DNA of 26,671 bases from Candidatus Cloacimonadota bacterium (GTDB lineage: Bacteria > Cloacimonadota > Cloacimonadia > Cloacimonadales > Cloacimonadaceae): the NCBI GenBank assembly GCA_028681035.1, contig JAQUJJ010000041.1, positions 1 through 26,671 on the forward strand, in the 5' to 3' direction. Below are positions 23,642-26,671 of this stretch, piece by piece. A model generated the notes under the pieces. The model saw only the letters and a program-made list of their open reading frames with translations, had not been told where the DNA came from and made no database searches. The position numbers and the translations under genes are program-made. Numbering within the stretch: the stretch's first letter is position 1; the number at the start of each line of letters is the position of its first letter.

Positions 23642-24829
23642 TTGGAAGAAATACGTATTGAGAACTTAACTAAGGATTTTGACGGTTTCGTAGCTGTTGA
23701 TGATGTGTCTCTAACGATTAATAGCGGAGAGTTGTTTTCCTTCCTAGGTCCCAGCGGTTGTGGCAAAACAACCTTGCTGCGCATGATTGCCGGCTTTGAA
23801 ATCCCCCGTAACGGGAAGATAATGATTGGCAATACGGATATCACGGACATTCCGCCTTACAAAAGACAAGTGAACACTATATTCCAGAACTATTCCCTCT
23901 TTCCCCACATGACGGTGTATGACAATGTGGCGTTTGGTCTGCGTATTCGCAAGACTCCTAAGGCTGAAATAAGAGACCGAGTGGGGGAGATGCTTACTCT
24001 GGTGAAGATGGAAGACCAAGCGGCTAAGTACCCAGACCAAATCTCCGGCGGGCAGAAACAGCGTATCGCCATCGCCAGGGCTTTGATAAACAAGCCAAAA
24101 GTGCTCCTCTTAGATGAACCTTTAGCCGCCTTAGACCTCAAGCTGCGCCAACACATGCTAATAGAGCTGATGAACATCCACGATGCGGTGGGCATCACCT
24201 TTATCTATGTTACTCACGATCAAGGCGAAGCTATGAGTATTTCGGATAGAGTAGCGGTGATGAACCACGGCAAGATTGTGCAGTCCGGTCCCCCAGACGA
24301 TATCTATGAACGCCCCACGAGCATCTTCTCTGCGTATTTTATCGGCGAGACAAACCTTGTTACCGGCGAAGTAACACTCATTGAGGACGATTATATTCAG
24401 TTGAAATGCCCTGATGGCAACGATGGTTTCTTAGAAATAGACAGCACTTTTCACTTTCCTCCAGAGCTGGGAACAGAGTTAACCCTATCCCTCCGCCCCG
24501 AGAAGATTGCTATCACCCGAAGTAAGCCCCGCTATCAAGACGATATTAACATGCTACGTGGCACGATAGAGGATATTCTATATCTCGGCACGCATACGCA
24601 ATATATCGTGCGTGTAGGTGCCTTAAAGTTCCGTGTATTCAGCCAGCATAAAAGGGTATATTTCGATGAAAAAGCGCTGGACTGGGAAGAAACTGTTTGG
24701 CTTTTCTGGCACGATACCGATACTTGGCCCATAGACGAAATCCCTGTTCAAGAGCTTTCCCCCAAAGAAACGGCAGATGGCAATACAAACCTTTACCAAC
24801 GCTCCACCAAGCGACCCATCCAACCATGA
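23642..24829 (+). CDS. potA: PotA, spermidine/putrescine ABC transporter ATPase
   Basis: PotA is the ATP-hydrolysing subunit of a PotABCD-type polyamine importer. The 395-aa protein has Walker A GPSGCGKTT (36-44), Q-loop TIFQNYSLFPHM (Gln82), the ABC signature ISGGQKQRIAIARAL (134-148), Walker B VLLLDEPLAALD (154-165), the switch histidine in YVTHDQGEAMS (His192), and a C-terminal TOBE region (about 250-360, SLRPEKIAI). The start is TTG 23642, with AAGGAG 11 bases before it; no ATG lies in a better position, and residue 1 then aligns with family starts. The stop overlaps potB by ATGA. The closely related thiamine or iron importers share the fold, but the permease pair supports PotA. Confidence 0.9.
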   Translation: MEEIRIENLTKDFDGFVAVDDVSLTINSGELFSFLGPSGCGKTTLLRMIAGFEIPRNGKIMIGNTDITDIPPYKRQVNTIFQNYSLFPHMTVYDNVAFGLRIRKTPKAEIRDRVGEMLTLVKMEDQAAKYPDQISGGQKQRIAIARALINKPKVLLLDEPLAALDLKLRQHMLIELMNIHDAVGITFIYVTHDQGEAMSISDRVAVMNHGKIVQSGPPDDIYERPTSIFSAYFIGETNLVTGEVTLIEDDYIQLKCPDGNDGFLEIDSTFHFPPELGTELTLSLRPEKIAITRSKPRYQDDINMLRGTIEDILYLGTHTQYIVRVGALKFRVFSQHKRVYFDEKALDWEETVWLFWHDTDTWPIDEIPVQELSPKETADGNTNLYQRSTKRPIQP

Positions 24830-25737
24830 GCAGAGATAACAAGAACGACTGGAGCCGCCAAAACGAGCTTGCCAACAAGACTGATAGCCGGCGCAACCTT
24901 GCGTCTTGGGCTTTAACTGCTCCTGTACTGTTTTGGCTGATTGTCTTTTTCCTGGTGCCCTATCTAATCGTGGTGATCTATAGCTTCCTAACGCCGGATA
25001 TCTATGACGTTAAGTTCGAGCTATCCTTCGAAGCCTATAGGCAAGCCTTTAACAGCGATTATCTAAACACATTCTTCCAATCCTTCCGGCTGGCATTTTT
25101 AACCACTTTGCTCTGCTTACTATTTGGTTTTCCGGTGGCGTATTTCATTGCCAGAGCGAAGGATAAAACCAAGAACGCTCTGCTGGTGTTCATCATCATC
25201 CCTTTCTGGACAAATCTTATTATCCGCATCTTTTCCTGGCGTATCTTTTTGGCTTACAACGGTGTGCTGAATGATGTGCTGATGAATATCGGGCTAATCT
25301 CCAAGCCTCTGGAGATCATGCGCACCGATCTTGCCGTGATGCTGGTGATGGTCTATGTCTATTTGCCTTACATGATTCTGCCGCTTTATAGTGTGCTTGA
25401 AAAGCTGGATTTCACGCTATTACACGCAGCTATGGATCTCGGAGCTAACGAAGTTAAAGCCTTTTTCCATATTACTTTACCGCTATCTATAGAAGGCATC
25501 TTTGCCGGCTCGCTGCTGGTGTTTATTCCTGCTTTGGGTGCTTACCTCATTCCGCAATTAGTGGGGAACCAGAAAACGCTGTATCTTGGGCAGGTGATTA
25601 CCTACAAAATCAAGAACATCCCCCGCAACTGGCCTATGGCATCAGCATTATCGCTTACTCTGCTGTTTTTTGTGGCGATGCTGCTAATCTTGGGATTTAT
25701 GCTCTATAAACACCAGAAATCCCGGCGGATATCATGA
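24826..25737 (+). CDS. potB: PotB, polyamine ABC transporter permease
   Basis: This 303-aa inner-membrane permease has a polar ~25-residue N-terminus and then six hydrophobic segments beginning at ALTAPVLFWLIVFFLVPYLIV. The coupling (EAA) loop is HAAMDLGANEVKAFFHITLPLS, the site that docks on PotA. The PALGAYLIPQLVG motif after it is typical of PotB. The start is placed at ATG 24826, overlapping the potA stop by 4 bases; an upstream in-frame extension would lie wholly within potA and is basic, non-family sequence. It also overlaps potC by ATGA. Confidence 0.92.
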   Translation: MSRDNKNDWSRQNELANKTDSRRNLASWALTAPVLFWLIVFFLVPYLIVVIYSFLTPDIYDVKFELSFEAYRQAFNSDYLNTFFQSFRLAFLTTLLCLLFGFPVAYFIARAKDKTKNALLVFIIIPFWTNLIIRIFSWRIFLAYNGVLNDVLMNIGLISKPLEIMRTDLAVMLVMVYVYLPYMILPLYSVLEKLDFTLLHAAMDLGANEVKAFFHITLPLSIEGIFAGSLLVFIPALGAYLIPQLVGNQKTLYLGQVITYKIKNIPRNWPMASALSLTLLFFVAMLLILGFMLYKHQKSRRIS

Positions 25738-26534
25738 AACGACTAAGCACAGCCCGCTTTTTCAAAGGCATGAATCTCACTGCCTTCAGCTTAGTAATGG
25801 TTTTCCTCTATATTCCCATCCTTATCCTGGTGATCTTCAGCTTCAATGATGCCAAGATTATCACAGGCTGGAAGGGTTTCACGCTAAAATACTATGCTCA
25901 GCTTTGGGAAAACGACTCTATCAAAGAAGCTTTTAGGAATACCATGATGATAGCAGGTTTATCCACGCTGGTATCCACCGTATTGGGCGTGCTAACCGCT
26001 TTGGGCTTGGAAAATAAGAAGTTTAGCGGACGCAAGCTAATCTCTGCCCTCATCTACGTGCCATTGGTAATGCCGGATATCCTGATGGGCGTATCTCTGG
26101 CTTTGCTATTCAACTTTACGCGGGTTAATACTGGCATGTTTACCGTGCTGATAGCGCACATCACTTTTTGCGTATCCTACACGGTTATTGTGATCAATTC
26201 ACGTCTGGAAGGCTTCGATTACTCTCTGGTGGAGGCTGCCATGGATTTGGGTGCCAAACCAGCACTTATCTTCTGGAAGATCAAGTTTCCCCTTATGCTT
26301 CCCGGTATTATAGCTGCGGCACTGCTCGCCTTCACCCTCTCAATAGATGATTTTATCATCACTTTCTTCACCTCCGGCAGAGGGTTTGACACGCTTCCCA
26401 TCTATGTGGAAGGCACCATCCGCCGTGGCACGATCACCACCATCAATTCCCTTTCCACCCTGATGATTGCCTTCACCCTGTTCTTGGTGGTAATCACCAA
26501 ACGGGTACGCAAGGTAATGATCTCAGCTCTGTAA
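25734..26534 (+). CDS. potC: PotC, polyamine ABC transporter permease
   Basis: The second permease of the importer, 266 aa with six hydrophobic segments. PotC-type features are the opening LVMVFLYIPILILVIFSFNDAK, YAQLWENDSIKEAFRNT, PLVMPDILMGVSLALLF, the EAA loop VEAAMDLGAKPALIFWKIKFP (shifted to PotC form) and the LSIDDFIITFFTSG segment. It overlaps potB by four bases. The usual next gene, potD for the binding protein, does not follow; 78 bases later a transposase gene begins. Confidence 0.92.
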   Translation: MKRLSTARFFKGMNLTAFSLVMVFLYIPILILVIFSFNDAKIITGWKGFTLKYYAQLWENDSIKEAFRNTMMIAGLSTLVSTVLGVLTALGLENKKFSGRKLISALIYVPLVMPDILMGVSLALLFNFTRVNTGMFTVLIAHITFCVSYTVIVINSRLEGFDYSLVEAAMDLGAKPALIFWKIKFPLMLPGIIAAALLAFTLSIDDFIITFFTSGRGFDTLPIYVEGTIRRGTITTINSLSTLMIAFTLFLVVITKRVRKVMISAL

Positions 26535-26553
26535 ATCCTACACACTAGTGTCA

Positions 26554-26567
26554 TGTCAAGCTTGACA
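26554..26567. repeat. 14-bp perfect palindrome near a putative IS end
   Basis: TGTCAAGCTTGACA reads the same on both strands, 20 bases past the potC stop and 46 before the transposase ATG. It may be part of the left end of the insertion sequence that follows; the other end is outside the window. Confidence 0.4.
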
Positions 26568-26612
26568 AGACGTATGGGGTAGGAATAATTGTCTCACTAA
26601 AGTGAGGTGATT

Positions 26613-26671
26613 ATGATAAAGTACAAGGTAACCCTAGCCAAAGCAGAACGAGACGAGCTTGAAACCTTTGT
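26613..26671 (+). CDS. N-terminus of an IS630-type transposase, 3' partial
   Basis: Only the first 19 codons are in the window: MIKYKVTLAKAERDELETF. This opening (YKVTL followed by a charged ERDEL helix) is characteristic of the helix-turn-helix head of IS630/Tc1-like transposases. AGGTG lies about 5 bases before the ATG. The catalytic DDE domain would be beyond the end. With so little sequence the call rests on N-terminal resemblance only. Confidence 0.55.
   Translation, partial: MIKYKVTLAKAERDELETF

Noticed and set aside
24697..24825. 43-residue N-terminal extension of PotB
   Set aside because: It lies entirely within potA, and the ATGA overlap at 24826 is the normal junction.

Overview
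The window looks like a chromosome segment of an uncultured Gram-negative bacterium of the FCB group, most likely a Candidatus Cloacimonadota (Cloacimonas-type) member. This placement is an inference. It rests on the type-IX-style C-terminal sorting domain on a secreted protein, the moderate A+T content, the dense ATGA-overlapping operons and the flavour of the proteins. No rRNA or other phylogenetic marker was available to confirm it.

Region 1 (1-11110) is a division and cell wall (dcw) operon on the + strand: the end of murE fused in frame to murF, then mraY, murD, ftsW, murG, murC, ftsQ, ftsA and ftsZ. Most junctions overlap by 1-14 bases or are short. The set covers late muropeptide synthesis (MurE/F/D/C), lipid I and II (MraY, MurG), the septal glycosyltransferase FtsW and the Z-ring core (FtsQ, FtsA, FtsZ). 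murB and ddl, often found between murC and ftsQ, are absent. A strong hairpin plus T-rich tract closes the operon at 11070-11110.

Region 2 (11111-14627) is repeat-rich. It has a 14 x 16-bp tandem array, a THUMP-type rRNA methyltransferase gene on the - strand, and a REP-associated tyrosine transposase (RAYT) gene tightly bracketed by two arrays of REP-like hairpins. It also has an unrecognised 148-aa gene and a long palindrome. The hairpins share a GTAG-type foot and a CTCYGA loop, but their stems differ completely from one another. This is the most unusual structure in the window.

Region 3 (14628-18898) reads + and holds a UmuC-type Y-family polymerase, a YigZ/IMPACT protein, a ChaN-like secreted protein, a MEMO-family protein and an AMMECR1 protein. 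The last two are partners in the AmmeMemoRadiSam set and are separated by a second copy of a paired hairpin repeat.

Region 4 (18899-20947) is a tRNA cluster (Gly-GCC, Cys-GCA, Leu-UAA, and a second identical Gly-GCC) followed by a HAD phosphatase and a P-loop NTPase.

Region 5 (20948-26671) holds a secreted deiminase whose active-site spacing closely follows Porphyromonas peptidylarginine deiminase, with a C-terminal sorting domain. A terminator and a possible leader peptide follow, then potA-potB-potC for spermidine/putrescine import. The window ends in the first codons of an IS630-type transposase, where potD might have been expected.
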